A stretch of DNA of 64,000 bases from Adiantum capillus-veneris (lineage: Eukaryota > Streptophyta > Polypodiopsida > Polypodiales > Pteridaceae), in the NCBI GenBank assembly GCA_014529385.2, contig CM043953.1, forward strand, positions 88,590,342 through 88,654,341. The letters are read 5' to 3'. Both the position numbers and the translations under genes were made by a program. The notes beneath the pieces were generated by a model that was given only the letters and a program-made list of their open reading frames with translations, ran no database searches and had not been told where the DNA came from. Positions 34,955 through 45,703 of this stretch are shown one piece after another. The stretch's first letter is position 1. Each line of letters starts with the position of its first letter.

Positions 34955-35191
34955 GTGATGCAGACTCTTGAACATATGGCGCTTTACAATGGTGCAAAAA
35001 TCTCAGATCTCTATACCACTTTGGCAATGCTCAATTTGCAGTCTGTCTATGGGTGGTTAGTGCCTCCATCGCATAGATTTTCAAGTAAATATATATTGTA
35101 TCCTAAGCATACCAATGTCATAAAATCTAATAACTATCTATACCCAAATGATTTTCTCATATTGAACAGATCATTTATTGTGAGAGAATAA
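34955..35191 (+). pseudogene. possible CACTA (En/Spm) TNP2-like N-terminal remnant
   Basis: The short frame reads LYNGAKISDLYTTLAMLNLQ then GW, a few PKHTN residues and YPNDFLIL. This resembles the LYPGCKKFS..S....L..LK...GWSN and CPNDCILY landmarks of CACTA TNP2 proteins in the right order. The middle, where LL.LL...LP is expected, is damaged. It is a moderate-to-weak call. Confidence 0.4.
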
Positions 35192-35909
35192 ATGGAAACA
35201 AGGGTTAGAATATAGACATATTCTTTTAGATTTATCTCAACACGGGACCAAAGGCAATGGGTACAAATGGGAGATGGTCTAGCAAAGAGCAATGCCAAAG
35301 TGGAGTTTGAAAGACCTTAGGATTAGCTTCATTGAAGACCTCAAAAGCTTAATGTTAAAAGTCCTTAGACCTAGGATCTTAGTCAAGCTTGGGCTGACCT
35401 TGAGGTGGGAATGCTACCCCAGCTTGAGGTGCTTGTCGTGATTGATGAATAAGGTGATTGAGGTGCTTCATGGATAAGGTGCTTGAGGGGCTTAATGTGT
35501 TCCAAAATTCAACAACATCCCTACACAAGGGGGGGAGAGCGCTAGAAGTAGGGGCATGAGAGAGAACACACACATACTCACTCAAGGCAATCCTAGTCTA
35601 AAGAGGCAAAAGGACACATGTCAAGCTCCTTCCCATGTTGCCTTCATTAGGGGCCTAAAGCCTATTGGTTGGCCTCTAAAGGGTCCAATTAGATTTTAGT
35701 TTGTTTAATTAATTTTTCAAGAATTATTCAAGCCCTCTCTCTCAAAGGGGTAAGAAGGAAACTTATCCTAATGCTACCCTTGTTGCTTGATATGCACAAA
35801 GCATGTGATTGGCCAGTCTTGAGGAGGTCCAATCACCATTAAGGAAGAGCTAGAAGAGGGGATCGACCCAAGCAACACATAACCTTTGGGAGCTGGTTCT
35901 TCTAGACCT

Positions 35910-36540
35910 ACTATGACCGCCCTACACCTAGGACTAGTGTGTCCCCTACACCAACCACCCCTACTACGGCCGCCCCTATGCCTAGGACTAGTGTGCCCCC
36001 TACACCGACCGGTCCTACACCTCAGCGAGTGTGTCAGTTACATCAATGACTGGTTCTTCTTTGAGACGAGGTGGCATCCACCACTCTCTTTAGTAGATAG
36101 TTCACCAGGGATGGGGCTGATGTGGTAGATAGAGTTGAAAAGGCCATGCGGTAGAGGATTCAACACCTGTGTACAATTCAATTTGTCCACTTTGTGATGG
36201 AGAATTGGGATGCTCAAGATGATGAAATAAATAATTACATTGTCGAGGCCATTCACAGAGAGTATAGATTGGCACAGGGGTACGATCCAATTTTGAATGA
36301 CTAGATCTTGAGCGTGGTGATTGCCACAATGTCACACCATTGATCAAAGGCGAGAGACACGTACATGGATGGCAGTCCAAAGCTAGCATGGTGGGACATA
36401 GAGAAGTGTATGGAGATTGCATGAGACATATAGGACAATATTCAGAGATTTTAGCAACAGAGACATGCAACCAGATCACGTTTGGAGTCTGCTCGAGCAT
36501 CACATCTTGGGAGTGGGGGCTATGACACATTTTGACATGA
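35910..36540 (+). pseudogene. decayed unknown transposon-type reading frame
   Basis: One frame can be followed for over 200 codons. A Pro/Thr-rich repeat (RPTPRTSVSPTPTTPTT, then a second PRTSVPPTPT) leads into a helical region with QFVHFVMENWDAQDDEINN and HREYRLAQGYDP, then KARDTYMDGSPKLAWW and GSGGYD. About ten in-frame stops interrupt it, nearly all TAG or TGA and one transition away from Gln, Arg or Trp codons. I do not recognise the family. The coherence of the frame despite the stops is the evidence that it was once coding. Confidence 0.5.
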
Positions 36541-36849
36541 GTTTGTAGGTATTACAAGTATGCTTTAAATTTTCAGACGTGTATCCTATGGTTAATTGTT
36601 TATTTTGCAAGAAGTTGCCATGAAGCACTCTCCGACGCACTGAGAGGTATGGGTACAAGCATGGACTTGTGGCCCTTTTGACCCATCTATAGGAGGAGGG
36701 AGAGTTCATTGACTGGGAGGCATTACCATGAGGGTGACATCCTCCATATATGTTTTTTTTTGTAGCTTTGGTCTTCTTGATACAGTTTTGCTCATTCATT
36801 GTATACGTGTACAATTTCACGCTTATGTTTATGGTTTTGCATTTCGTTT

Positions 36850-37232
36850 ACGATTATGATTATGGTATGGAAACTAGGTTATGGTTATGGTTATGGTTAT
36901 GGTTTTGCAATTATGGTATGGTAGTCATGTTATGATTATGGTATGTCAAGTAGGTTATGGCTCTGGTTTGGCAATCAGGTTATGGTTATGGTTTTGCAAT
37001 GATGGTATGACAAGCATGTTATGGTTATGGTTTGGCAATCAGGTTATGGTTATGGTTATGGTTTTGCAATGATGGTATGGCTATTATGGTTATGGTTTTG
37101 CAAGTATGGTTTGACAAGCAGGTTAAGGTTATGGTTTTGCAATGATGCTATGGCAATCAGGTTATGGTTATGGTTTTGCAATATGCTATGGCAATCATGT
37201 TATGGTTATGGTGTGACAAGCATGTTATGGTT
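36850..37232. repeat. TTATGG-based minisatellite, left part
   Basis: Degenerate tandem units of about 40 bp built from GGTTATGGTTATGGTTTTGC and CAATCAGG-like segments. The array is cut by the LTR element at 37233 and resumes at 46281. Confidence 0.85.
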
Positions 37233-37477
37233 TGTGCGCTCCTTGCCGCACTGTCGAAGCAAGGGACTTGCCAATACACCGTGTGCGAGCCACAAACGGC
37301 TCCAAGCACACAACAAGCCTAAACTAGCAAGCTCAAGAAAACAAAGGGTGTGTCACTCACCGCTCTACGCTCGCCTTTGTGGTGGATTCCTCGCCGCGAT
37401 GAAGAAGAAGCTGCAGTCGTGCCGCGCTCAACCGCTTCGCCGCCGTCATGCCTTTGTAATGCTCGATCGCACACACA

Positions 37478-37511
<34 letters not shown>

Positions 37512-37805
37512 AGGAGGTGAAGAAGAAGAAGATGGAGATGGAGCAAGAGCACTCTTCAATTGCATAAATGAGAGAATGAGTAAAAATTAGGTTTAGTTGG
37601 CTTTTATAGGAGCTCACCCCATTCACACTTGGGCGCCCATGCTTAACCAACTAATCCCTTGAATGTCCAAGTTAAAGTGCGCCTCTCATCGACGATCACT
37701 CTACCTTTCCCTATTGGACCGACAAGCCCGGTACCTGACTCTACCAAATACATAATACACGTCCGTCGTAGGTGATGGGGTGTCCGTGTGCCGTGAGGGT
37801 TAACA
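37233..37805 (-). repeat. 3' LTR of the non-autonomous element
   Basis: TGTGCGCTCC to GGTTAACA, 573 bp. It has a TATA-like box on the minus strand at about 37600-37610 (CCTATAAAAGCC) and a CT/CA microsatellite at 37484-37510. Confidence 0.97.
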
Positions 37806-37820
37806 TGCCCCCCTTCCTGA
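37806..37820 (-). promoter_or_regulatory. polypurine tract
   Basis: Reads TCAGGAAGGGGGGCA on the element strand, directly before the 3' LTR. Confidence 0.8.
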
Positions 37821-39151
37821 TGTAGATTCCGTCCTCGGAAGCTATTGAGTTGAAGCTTGTTCGTCGAGGTGGAAGAGCATTTGAGATGAATGTCCTTAGC
37901 CTTCTTCAGTCACTGCAAAATCAAACAACATTGGCACAGTAATTGCATTCTCTTAAAAAGCATATGCAGTTTTAGGTAGACACATTGATTGGTAAAAGAA
38001 TTTCAAACAATTTGTTAGCAATGAACATTAAATTGCAATGTAATCAAATGCATAAACAGATGTAAAGGTAAAAAATTAAACAAGTCTGGGGTCACTAATT
38101 TGACGGTCGAAAGGCACTAGAGATCGAATATTAATACCATGGGTAAGCTTCTTAATTTTTTGTGGTCAATTAAGTTGTTTAATCGCGAGAGCCAAGTATT
38201 CATGTTCGAGGGCTGACTAGAGGCTATACCTAGAAGACTTTGTAGTTAAGCTACCATAAAAGGAATTTCTCATGAAATCATCGCCTGACTGATTACTTTT
38301 TCTTTGACCCCCCAAAGTCTTTTCACATTGATTCAATTATGATGTGTGTGCTTATTTTGTATGCCTTGGGTTTTTTGCTTTTCAAGGAAAAGCGCCCACA
38401 CTGGGAACCTCTAGGGCTCTAGTACCATAGGCGATACATGTGAGTGAAGTACCAAATCAAGCTGAGATTTCTCTTCCAGCTTAAAATTTTACATTGTGGC
38501 ACTTTGATTTTTTGCTTGTTCATTTTCAGCATTTAAATTTTGTAACTTTGGGGGGTCATATAACATTGTTACACTCCCCAGGCTCATCACATTAGTAAAC
38601 TCCCTTTATAATACTTAAGCTAAAGGTCGATAGGGTTAAGCCCACTAGAAAGCCCTAGTACATTTCATACAATGCTGCCTAAATCGGATTAAGAACCTAA
38701 GTAACCATTGCTTATTAGGAAGGCATTCCCCATGGTATTAAGAGAAGATTTCTAATACCTAGCTTGGTCAAACTAGCTTAGTCGGACTGCTTGATTTTTA
38801 CACCTAAACGAGTGATTATGACAAAACATTACATTGAATTAAATGTTTGATACTAAGCAAATGCGCTGAATATTATGCTACCAATCACAATCAAAGCAGA
38901 CAAACATAGATGCAAAAAGATAAGGGCAATGCTAATGGACAAGAAACACCTGTTTGTGTTGATGGTCGCGCTTGATTTGAAGGTTCCATGAAGGTCCAAA
39001 TCCTATCAATAGCAACACGCTCCTGTACACACTAGGAAACAAAAGGAATACCTCCAGGAGGCACATCAGTGGGAAAAATTAAAACTCATAAAAAACAAAC
39101 TCAAAACACAATCTAGACCCCTAACCTACCTATCTGTCACCCCTTTTAGAA
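37821..39151. other. interior non-coding segment
   Basis: No open frame above 60 codons and no polymerase or integrase motif on either strand. It lies where pol would be expected in a full element. Confidence 0.6.
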
Positions 39152-39574
39152 TCAAGGAAAGAGGATATTATATAAACCGGGTGGCCACCCTAAGGCTAGG
39201 CCTCTATCCTCATCATCTAGATAAATAAAATCGTTGTCCGTGAGGCCATAGTCTTCCTCGGTCTCTATTAGTTCCTCTTCATCATACTCTTGTGCAAGCA
39301 TGCTAATCAAGAACCTCGTGATGCGTGGATACTCATCTTGTGCAAAAGAATAAGCATGTGCCATTGGAGACACATTCGCTACTGGGTAGGGATCACTAGT
39401 TAGCCATAGACGTATCAGCCATTCTAACTCCTCAAAATTTCTCTCACATGCAAGGCTCTCTATCAAATCCCATTCGCAAGAAAGTATAGGGTAGCATACG
39501 TAGAACACTTGTTGAAAAGACAAGGGGTACCTTTCATCAAAAATAGAAGTGCATGCCTCTAGTGAAGTAGCCAT
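39152..39574 (-). CDS. acidic accessory protein of unknown function
   Basis: An ATG at 39574 opens 140 codons (MATSLEACTSIFDERYPLSF). The first half is helical and rich in Trp and Cys, with CEWDLIESLACERNFEELEW. The C-terminal third is strongly acidic (EYDEEELIETEEDYG, then YLDDEDRG) and ends in PPGLYNILFP. There is no signal peptide or membrane segment, and I recognise no family. It lies downstream of the gag-protease frame in the same orientation, separated from it by a purine tract at 39834-39850. It is intact, unlike the gag frame, which could reflect youth, chance or selection. Confidence 0.5.
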   Translation of the reverse strand: MATSLEACTSIFDERYPLSFQQVFYVCYPILSCEWDLIESLACERNFEELEWLIRLWLTSDPYPVANVSPMAHAYSFAQDEYPRITRFLISMLAQEYDEEELIETEEDYGLTDNDFIYLDDEDRGLALGWPPGLYNILFP

Positions 39575-39833
39575 TTCTGACAAGACAGATAGATTTGGTT
39601 AGGCCTTTAAAACATAAGAGTTGTTTTTGTGTGTTGCTTGAATTGACACGGTGAATTTGGACTTATATGTAAGATCTGATAGGGTGCTCTCTCATTGCTA
39701 GGCGCTCTTGCTCTTTACTATTTTTGTTTTTTTGTGAGTATAAGGCTATATATATACATTCCCTAAGATCGGAGATTAAGAGGTCAGGGAAAAAGGTTGA
39801 GAGGGAAACAAATGAATGATGATTGTCAGCAAA

Positions 39834-39850
39834 CACTCCCCCCTTCCTTG
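39834..39850 (-). other. internal polypurine-tract-like sequence
   Basis: CCAAGGAAGGGGGGAGTG followed by TTTGCTG looks like a tract-LTR junction inside the element, about 2 kb before the real 3' LTR. Confidence 0.45.
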
Positions 39851-39856
39851 GGTAGA

Positions 39857-40444
39857 TCATACCATTTGAAATGAGCTTGTCACCCTTTGAAACCAATTGT
39901 TCCAGTTAGTAATAGGTGAGGATTTTTGCCAGTAGTTTGTTATTACCCTAGGTGCCTTGTCAAGCTGCAAGGGTGGTAAGGTACTCTCCCAGGATCGAAC
40001 TTGAAGTGGTTCATCAGGTGATTCTTGAACACTGGGAGGTGTGGATTCTTTTGTAGCTTCATGGAGGTCCACTACTATAGATGGAGGTTGTGTAGAATCT
40101 TTTACCTCTATGGATGTATTACATGATGAGCTAGAATCTTCATGGGACTCCCCCCTTCTTGAGCTAGGTGGAACACATCGTTCTTTCTTTGGTACCCAAA
40201 CTAGCTCGGGAGCGGGTGTGTAGCATTCTGCGATTTTTTCCTTTCCACGATCATTGATTCGTTTTGGAGCTACGGGATTGGGCTCACTTGGGTCAGGTGA
40301 TAGGTAAGAGTACAATCTACGTTTTGGCACCCAGATTTGATCATTTCCTTGATAGTAGCCTTGGGCTTCCAATAGTCGTTTAGGGATCCATCGTAACATT
40401 TTCTTACTTTTCTTGGAGCGAGTGGTACGTTTCTTACAAGGCTT
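39857..40444 (-). pseudogene. polyprotein tail with repeated W-V/I-P-K motif
   Basis: Continues the gag-protease frame after a TAG at 40445-40447. Motifs RWIPKRLL, QIWVPKRRLY and LVWVPKKERC follow KWVPKASL just before the stop, giving four copies within about 120 residues. Between and after them the sequence is Ser/Pro/Glu-rich. It ends with a Trp-rich ITNYWQK..ITNWNNW and a stop at 39857. I cannot assign a function. Confidence 0.55.
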
Positions 40445-42103
40445 CTATTTTTTAGCACTAGTTATGGTCACTAAAGAAGCTTTAGGGACCCACTTGTATG
40501 TTTTCTTTGTTACCTTAGGATGAGTCTTGTCGGAAGCGATATGCATTGCTTGTAGCATATTTAAGGGTATAGGCATTTCATCCCCCTCAGGTGTTACCCA
40601 AGTGGTTCCTCTATTTCCCCAGGTATCTATGGTTGCAGCTAGGTGTACCCAATCCACATTGTCCGACTCAGTCATCCCAGGTAGGATATCCATATAAGGA
40701 GAATCTTGGCCAATGTCTGTATCCTTCTTACAAGTGTAACAATATTGTAGTGGGGCCGAGTGAACTGTGGTGTCAGAGCGATGATCAATAATGGTTTTAC
40801 TCCCTAAGGGGTGTACCTTACCAGTCACCAAATCCACTCTAAGAACAGAGTCTTGGAATTGCAAATAGACATGATTTTTAGACCAATCATGAACCATTTG
40901 TGCTTCCCTCATGAATGGTCGTCCTAAAATCATTTCATATGACATAAGGTGTTTAGAGAAATCCATTACAATGAACGTATGTCGTACCTGGTGTCCTAGA
41001 ACTTTGATCTTAAGATCCTTGAGCATCCCCATAGGTTTGTCTATGGTACCATTTGCCATCTTTACCACAATGTTAGTAACACTGAGGCGGGGTTTTCCCA
41101 TGGATTCCCAACAATCTTTTGTAACGATGCTAACTCCCGCACCACCATCAAGAATTCCCTTTATAGTTAATCCCTTGGTAGTGATGGGTAGGGTCGCATT
41201 AGACTCGTCGCCTTCAAAATACTGCCCTAATTCGTTAATGGGTACCTCGATCACAGACTCGTGTCCATCTAAGTCAAGTGATTGCACATGATTTTCCTCA
41301 TCAATCATAATCGAGTCAGGCCTATTTGGTTGCGCAAACTGCGGTAATCCCGTTCGTAGCTCTCCGTTAAGGAATGCTCGAAGTGCAAGGAATAACTCAG
41401 GATCTCCATACAGCTTTGCTATGATTGTGGTTCGGACCTCAGAAGACATGAAGTCCACTAGTTTGGCAACATTCATTGGCGTTTTGCAGGGTGTAGGTCC
41501 TTGACTAGGAACTGGTGAGGATGGAATCTCATATTCCTCAATGGGATCAGGTATTCCTTCGTTAAACATCCTTTCCAACAAGAAGGGTGTATGCTCACTT
41601 TCTGATGTCCCGTCCTCACTCCCTTCTTGGATGATACTAGATATGGCTAACGGTCTATGGTTCATGTGGGGTGGATGAACTTGCGTGGGAAACACTGTGT
41701 CATGAATTTTGACCTGCATGGGTTCTGGTTCTAGTTTCCTTTGAGTCTCCTCCACTAAATCTCTTAGATGTTTCACCTGCTTAATCTCGTCTACAGGGTT
41801 TGGGTACGTCCCAATCTTCTTTTTACGATTCTTCCCTTTTTGCCCCTGCGGTTTATCTTGGGGGTCTTGGATTGGATTTGGAAACACTTGTGGTGTTTTC
41901 AGAGGCTCTTTATGGTTTTCTCTCATTCGGTTTTCATTTGGTTCCATGTTACGGTTTTCTTTGTCGGTCTTTCCCTTTGTGGTATTGGTTCTAGTCTCCA
42001 TTGTCTCGACTGAATCTGAATCATCCTCGAGGTCATTCATATACACGGGGTCATCTCCTGTTCCTATGTTTGTTTTGGAACTTGGCTTTGAATTTTCCGT
42101 ATT
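40445..42103 (-). CDS. pr: aspartic protease region of the non-autonomous element
   Basis: The frame is open for about 550 codons. The first 260 or so are charged and Pro-rich linker (PDPIEEYEIPSSP). The protease core has the active site GILDGGAGVSIV, with Asp-Gly-Gly as in the first element. A flap region (VVKMANGTIDKP) and the MILGRPFM motif near the end follow. It is bounded by a TAG at 42104-42106 on the gag side and a TAG at 40445-40447 on the tail side, both in frame. The domain would process gag. That no RT follows is unusual, since in autonomous gypsy elements RT starts soon after this domain. Confidence 0.82.
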   Translation of the reverse strand, partial: NTENSKPSSKTNIGTGDDPVYMNDLEDDSDSVETMETRTNTTKGKTDKENRNMEPNENRMRENHKEPLKTPQVFPNPIQDPQDKPQGQKGKNRKKKIGTYPNPVDEIKQVKHLRDLVEETQRKLEPEPMQVKIHDTVFPTQVHPPHMNHRPLAISSIIQEGSEDGTSESEHTPFLLERMFNEGIPDPIEEYEIPSSPVPSQGPTPCKTPMNVAKLVDFMSSEVRTTIIAKLYGDPELFLALRAFLNGELRTGLPQFAQPNRPDSIMIDEENHVQSLDLDGHESVIEVPINELGQYFEGDESNATLPITTKGLTIKGILDGGAGVSIVTKDCWESMGKPRLSVTNIVVKMANGTIDKPMGMLKDLKIKVLGHQVRHTFIVMDFSKHLMSYEMILGRPFMREAQMVHDWSKNHVYLQFQDSVLRVDLVTGKVHPLGSKTIIDHRSDTTVHSAPLQYCYTCKKDTDIGQDSPYMDILPGMTESDNVDWVHLAATIDTWGNRGTTWVTPEGDEMPIPLNMLQAMHIASDKTHPKVTKKTYKWVPKASLVTITSAKK

Positions 42104-44128
42104 CTACGACTTCTTCCTTCGTGTCTTCTTTTTCTTTGCTTGGATAATTGACGCGGTATCTCTCTCTTCGAGGATATGTCCTGGCCCTTGAAGCATGGAC
42201 CGTGTAATCGCATAAGCGAGTGCGACGGGTGGTATTGGTGATGTCACACTAGCAATTTCGACCAAATTTAGGGGTGTGATTTTAGGCGCATTTGGGTTAT
42301 AGGGGCATTGGGCAATCAAGTGATCTATGCCACAACGATTACATGTGAGTATTGGCATTGCAGACGTGCTCCCTTGATTCATTTGCATCTGTGCAACATT
42401 CTTTTGCAGCCTAATAGGGCACTCCGCTACTCGATGTGGTCCACCACACTCGTAGCATTGAAGAGGTGGCCTCCTAGCCTGGGTGTTGATATTTTGACCT
42501 CTGGATGCGAGAGCAGCAGCTTGATAAACCGGCTTGACTTGTCCTCAACAATCTTCCATGTAGTATATAGGACACTCTTCCAATGTATCAAGTCCGTAGG
42601 CAATACTAGTGTCTATTTCCTCCTCACAGCCATCTGGATAAGCATTTGATGGCTCGCAACCCACTTGGTTCATAGGGGCGACTCTTGGATGCGGGGGCTG
42701 CGGTCCTAGCACAGGAGGTGGTAGCGGTGTAGCTTGTACAACATTTTGAGGTCTAGGGACCATGTGTTGCGGTAGTTGCTCAACAGGTGGAGTAGGCATC
42801 AATACAGGAGCTCGAGGTGCATCCGTCCAGGCTACAGGTGGTCTATTTTCCATCATACGTTTGATCATTAAACAATCCTTAGCTTGGTGACCATACCTAC
42901 CACATGCGTTGCAAGTTACATTAAATTTTACTCTAAACGTAGGGCACTCACTAGTGCTATGTGGACCTAAGCAAATGGAACACCATTGTTGCTCCCTTCT
43001 TGGATACATGTGACTATTTTGAGGGGGTCGATTATCCTTAAGAGACTCTTGGATTGCCTTGGTGAGGTCTGTCAAGAATGTCTCAAATACCTTTGGCTCA
43101 TTGGAAATGGGCTTTGCAGTCATGGGTTCATACTCAATGGCTTGTGAGCTAGTGGATCTCGTGTCAGTAGACACCCTCATGCCTGCTATCATCAAGTTGT
43201 CCTCTAATTGGATTGCATTGGCAGTGACATCTTCCAAGGTTGTGATACCTCTAATCACTAGTCCATTATAGATTCCTTCATTCCTCAACCCTCGAATGAA
43301 TCGATCAAGCAGTTGGTTATTGTTGAAGCGCTCATTTACAGGGCAACGAGAGTTTAAGTGCTTTAGACGACTAATGAAGTCCCTTACTGACTCTCCTTCC
43401 TTACGTTCGGCCTTCTGTAGCTGAGATGCTACACCCCAAAGCACACCTTCTCGTATGTACTCCTTTAGAAACAACCTTCGAAGGGTAGGGTAGATTGTTT
43501 TCTCGTCCACCCTTAGGGTTCTATACCAATCTCCAGCCTTCCCACTTAATGTCAAGCTTAAGGCATTGCACTTATGTAGTTCATTGCGTTCCCCTAAGGA
43601 ATCACATACTTGTTCAAACACTTCAATGTGTTTTCTAGCATCTTCGTCCCCATTGAATTTTTGCGTGAGTTTGGCAATTTGTACTGCCTTACTTCTAGGC
43701 TCTCTATCAGATGCGTGACGCATATTTTCCGCGATAGATCGACCTATGGTTTGAGCAAACGCTGCCAAGTCACCTATGTGAGGAGGTAGGGCCGGTGGAG
43801 GTACTCTTGGAATCATATGTGGGAGAGGAACGGGTATTGGTCTTGGCATATGTGTGGATGATGCAGGATATGGAACATAACCGGGCATAGGTCCACTCGG
43901 ATAAGAGCTAGGGAGCGGCACTCAAGGAGCATAAGCAAGTGGTACAATTGGAGGTGTGGGGGCCATGTGTGCATAAGGGGCTAGAGGCACATACGGTCGA
44001 GGCCCCATATTAGGTACTTCAACACTAGGTAGTGGCACTGCGCTAACCGTAGATGTCATCGGTACATTCTCTGTCAGGCTTATCCCTGGAGTGAGCACTG
44101 GGTTTTCCTTAATAGAGGGTTGAGCCAA
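42104..44128 (-). pseudogene. gag: gag with four zinc-knuckle-type motifs
   Basis: One frame with two stops (TGA at 43922-43924 and TGA near 42543), each one transition from Arg. A Pro-rich N-terminal linker precedes the Retrotrans_gag core (KFNGDEDARKHIEVFEQVCD, GKAGDWYRTL, FIRGLRNEGIY). Four cysteine motifs follow: CSICLGPHSTSEC, CNACGRYGHQAKDC, CYECGGPHRVAEC and CNRCGIDHLIAQC, mostly C-X2-C-X3/4-H-X4-C. Four knuckles is more than the one or two usual in plant gypsy gag. The RNA-binding role is known for the family; the reason for four is open. Confidence 0.85.
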
Positions 44129-44844
44129 GTTAGGGAAATGCCATGGATAACATTACAGATCATGTTCTGTTGATCTTCGATGCTCGTGGCACTAGAGGTG
44201 GATTGTACAATCTCTATCCATCCTACATGGTAGGCGTGGCTAGAGTGTAGATCCGTCAACACCTCAGTGTGGAGGTCGTATGTCCAATGATCATTAATGA
44301 ACCATCCTTCTAGAGTCGACGTGTTAACGGTTTCTTGTGAGGTAGAAGCAATATTGCTCCCCGTGGTTTTACTTGTCACCAACGGTACTCTAGAGGGAAC
44401 TTCTGAAGGAGGCAGCTCAACAGGGCCTTCTTGGTAAGAAGTTGGTAGGATATCCACATGGACACTCTTTGGGGGTGTGGGGTCCACGTGCGATGTGAAA
44501 GGAGATTCCACTTCCCCACCCCCTTCGTGTGCTTCATTTGCATCAGGTTCCAAGCGAGTAGCTCTACCTAATGTTTCCATGAAACGGCTAAACATACTAG
44601 TACTAGGCTGTGGAGCTTCGGGAGGTGCATGGCCTTCTCTCTCAGTGTTTTGGGTAGGGTATGCGTCCATGATTTCTGAGTCGGAGGAGGAATCACTAGC
44701 GGCTATTTTAGGGTCTTGGGTGGTGCTACCTTGTGTCCCCGCTGAGGGTCTAGAGCTTATCGTGGATGGGTAATGGGTGTCCGTATGAACAGAGGCACCC
44801 TCAATATGCTCGTGTTCTAGCACCCGCCCAGAGCGTAAGTGCAT
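44080..44844 (-). CDS. gag N-terminal extension
   Basis: Starts MHLRSGRVLEHEH, the M.LRSGR opening common in gypsy gag proteins. About 250 residues follow, rich in Ser, Thr and Pro, without a recognised domain. The end overlaps the gag frame near 44100-44128 with a one-base frame change, so it probably once read straight into gag. Start chosen at 44844 because of the family motif. Confidence 0.6.
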   Translation of the reverse strand: MHLRSGRVLEHEHIEGASVHTDTHYPSTISSRPSAGTQGSTTQDPKIAASDSSSDSEIMDAYPTQNTEREGHAPPEAPQPSTSMFSRFMETLGRATRLEPDANEAHEGGGEVESPFTSHVDPTPPKSVHVDILPTSYQEGPVELPPSEVPSRVPLVTSKTTGSNIASTSQETVNTSTLEGWFINDHWTYDLHTEVLTDLHSSHAYHVGWIEIVQSTSSATSIEDQQNMICNVIHGISLTWLNPLLRKTQCSLQG

Positions 44845-45360
44845 GTGCTTCTGATACCCTTAGGTGTCAAAAAGCTGCTCTAGGAGGCCTTGTGACTAGT
44901 TTTTAGCGTGTTTTTTGTTTGTTTTTTTGCTAGATTTTTTAGAGCGTGTCGTGGAATGGGCCGTGTGATAGCTCGAAACGAGCGTATCGGTCAGAGGGTC
45001 GTGCCGTGCTTTACAGCCCTCCGTTTGGTCACTCTATGCCCTCGGAATCCCTAAAACTGTCAATTTCCAGTAGGGAACTAGGCCCAAACTAGAAAGTCTA
45101 AGGGTGCAAGTGGGAAGAGAAAGGAGGAGAGTGGAGGACTTGTCCCACATGCTCTCATTCTCTCTTGAGGGAGTAGGGTATATATATAAGAGTGAGTCTA
45201 GTATATATCATAAGATTGAGGACTGAGGCCTGGGCCTGGGCTTGGGCTTGGGAAAATGATCCCGATCTATCTTTTATACAAACCAACCCGTCCGTTTTAA
45301 GAGTCACGTTTTTTATTTTCGAAAAATTTCGCCGCCTGCTCACTCGCGTTTTTAATTTCC

Positions 45361-45366
<6 letters not shown>

Positions 45367-45398
<32 letters not shown>

Positions 45399-45600
45399 TT
45401 TTTGAGAATTATTTATTTATTTTTATTTTTATTTTTTTTTGGGTGCAAAAAATACAGAAATTGAAAATGCAGAAATTGCAGAAATTGAAAACGCCGAACT
45501 TGAAAATGCAGAAATTGCAGAAATTGAAAAAACACAGACAATAGCAGAAATTGAAAGTTGACAGCAAATGCAGAAAACGCAAAAAACAGAAATCTCCACA
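45367..45600. repeat. (TA)n tract and GCAGAAATTGAAAA minisatellite in the leader
   Basis: A TA tract at about 45367-45394, then several near-copies of GCAGAAATTGAAAA at 45452-45560. It lies between primer-binding site and gag. Confidence 0.75.
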
Positions 45601-45681
45601 CACTCCTTCCCTGCCTTTCCTATGATAGAAATTGCACCACAAGGAAGCGTAAAGTGCTAACCGAGCTTAGTGTAGGGCATA

Positions 45682-45699
45682 TCCCCGGCAACGGCGCCA
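45682..45699 (-). promoter_or_regulatory. primer-binding site, tRNA-Asp type
   Basis: The plus strand reads TCCCCGGCAACGGCGCCA, identical to the 3' end of plant tRNA-Asp(GUC) as I know it, four bases from the 5' LTR. Confidence 0.92.
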
Positions 45700-45703
45700 A
45701 AAA

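Noticed and set aside
36850-37232. Telomere-like array
   Set aside because: The unit is TTATGG-based with GTTTTGCAA interruptions, not TTTAGGG.
36881-37590. 189-codon plus-strand frame rich in Trp, Gly and Tyr
   Set aside because: It is the TTATGG minisatellite read through into the LTR; no real gene crosses that insertion boundary.
45409-45642. Phe/Cys/Asn-rich minus-strand frame
   Set aside because: It translates the GCAGAAATTGAAAA leader repeat and has no conserved motif.
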